From assembly GCA_903909605.1 (NCBI GenBank), contig CAIVWH010000021.1:58839-122838 (forward strand): a stretch of DNA of 64,000 nucleotides. Direction: 5' to 3'. Below, piece by piece: positions 63,243 through 64,000 of the stretch (position 1 is its first letter; every line of letters starts with the position of its first letter). The DNA is from an uncultured Micrococcales bacterium. Its GTDB lineage: Bacteria; Actinomycetota; Actinomycetes; Actinomycetales; Microbacteriaceae. The notes under the pieces were generated by a model. The model worked only from the letters and a program-made list of their open reading frames with translations. It made no database searches and was not told the DNA's origin. The translations under genes were made by a program, and so were the position numbers.

Positions 63243-64000
63243 TGATCGACGAAATTCGTCGCGCGCTCGATGCGGTAATCGACCCTGAACTTCGTCGCCC
63301 CATAACCGAACTCGGCATGGTTGGCGATGTCAGTTTCAGCCAAGGCGCTGCCAACATTTCACTCAAACTGACAGTAGCCACCTGCCCCGCCGCAGACCGC
63401 ATCGAACGTGATGTGATTACCGCCGCGCGAACCGTGGCAGGCGTCAACGAGGTTGCTGTTCAGGTCGGCGTCATGAACGAGGATGAACTCACCGAGCTTC
63501 GAAGCAAACTGCGCGGTTCGCGCGCGGCCAGAACCATTCCGTTCGATGTCGAGAGCTACACCCGCGTTTACCTGGTTGGTTCGGGCAAGGGCGGCGTTGG
63601 CAAGTCTTCGCTCACCGCAAATCTTGCGGTGCAACTGGCCAAAGATGGCTACAAGGTCGGACTGCTGGATGCAGATGTCTACGGCTTCTCGATTCCGGGT
63701 CAACTCGGGCTCACCGCTCGCCCAACCAAGGTCGACGAGTTCATCATTCCGCCGGTCTATGAGCTGCCGATTGACGGCGTCAGCGAAAGTGCACGGCCCG
63801 CAGTGAAGGTCATTTCGATCGCCATGTTCCTCGAGAACAGCACGGCCGTGGCCTGGCGTGGGCCGATGCTGCACAAGACCATGCAGCAGTTCTTGGCCGA
63901 TGTGCACTGGGGTGATCTCGACTTCCTGCTGGTCGACCTGCCCCCTGGCACCGGCGACATCGCCATCTCACTCGGCCAGCTGCTGCCCACGGCCAAGTCG
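63242..64000 (+). CDS. mrp: Mrp/ApbC iron-sulfur carrier ATPase (3' end outside window)
   Basis: The visible 253 codons start with GTG at 63242 and are not in the ORF track because the stop lies beyond the window. An N-terminal DUF59/MIP18-like domain (ALDAVIDPELRRPITELGMV) is followed by the deviant Walker A GSGKGGVGKSSLTANLA, the LLDADVYGFSIP block and Walker B-like LLVDLPPGTGD. Mrp/ApbC proteins load Fe-S clusters onto target proteins. Order MgtE_N/CBS-DUF1003-mrp is as in other actinomycetes. The C-terminal CxxC cannot be checked here. Confidence 0.94.
   Translation, partial: MIDEIRRALDAVIDPELRRPITELGMVGDVSFSQGAANISLKLTVATCPAADRIERDVITAARTVAGVNEVAVQVGVMNEDELTELRSKLRGSRAARTIPFDVESYTRVYLVGSGKGGVGKSSLTANLAVQLAKDGYKVGLLDADVYGFSIPGQLGLTARPTKVDEFIIPPVYELPIDGVSESARPAVKVISIAMFLENSTAVAWRGPMLHKTMQQFLADVHWGDLDFLLVDLPPGTGDIAISLGQLLPTAKS

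Overview
The window is a dense, GC-rich chromosome segment from an actinomycete, most likely a small-genome member of the Microbacteriaceae. Evidence: the gene order argS-lysA-hom-thrC-thrB-rho-prfA-prmC-(YrdC)-wecA-(AtpI-like)-atpBEFHAGDC, known from Mycobacterium tuberculosis Rv1292-Rv1311; an AdnAB helicase-nuclease pair beside UvrD, NudC, PDZ-protease, UPF0182, DUF2342 and ThiF-like genes (compare Rv3193c-Rv3211); Actinobacteria-restricted families such as DUF3039 and DUF3107; a long actinobacterial AtpH; and many apparently leaderless promoters. I see no mobile element, CRISPR array, prophage or rRNA. Almost all DNA is coding and no gap reaches 300 bases. Taxonomy and M. tuberculosis comparisons rest on recalled knowledge, not on a search.

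Layout. 1-418: 5' part of dxr. 469-11906: a polyamine island with a GABA aminotransferase, a complete PotABCD importer, alanine dehydrogenase, a membrane-anchored FtsK-like ATPase, an aminobutyraldehyde-type dehydrogenase, an Lrp/AsnC regulator and a putrescine-type aminotransferase. Together these could import putrescine/spermidine and convert putrescine to succinate semialdehyde, with alanine dehydrogenase returning alanine to pyruvate. 11990-13856: ogt-tag alkylation repair pair and yaaA. 14016-33307: one uninterrupted minus-strand run from argS through the threonine/lysine genes, rho, prfA/prmC and wecA to the whole F1Fo ATP synthase, closed by a strong terminator.

33497-38939: tRNA-Arg(CCG) running directly into a dedA gene, then rdgB, rph, murI, a DUF3039 gene with no canonical start codon, an HtrA protease, an unknown secreted protein, and initiator tRNA-fMet. 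38977-55640: UPF0182 membrane protein, PDZ/Lon-like protease, DUF2342 protein, ThiF-like protein, UvrD-type helicase, NudC, an APH-like protein and AdnB/AdnA. 55722-64000: DUF3107 protein, small membrane protein, ferritin-like protein, RhlE, PHP phosphoesterase, aminopeptidase P, a general-stress-like membrane protein, an MgtE_N/CBS protein without a channel, a DUF1003 membrane protein and the start of mrp.

The observations most worth a second look are: (i) a repeated promoter architecture, TAnnnT exactly 6-7 bases before the start codon, in front of about ten genes; (ii) the DUF3039 gene lacking ATG/GTG/TTG; (iii) dedA starting two bases after a tRNA; (iv) the mini-FtsK protein squeezed between a terminator and ald; (v) the UPF0182/protease/ThiF-like cluster of unknown function; and (vi) a triple GCCAAT array between the aldehyde dehydrogenase and its probable regulator. 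I did not find a clearly new multi-gene system; the nearest candidates are (iv) and (v).
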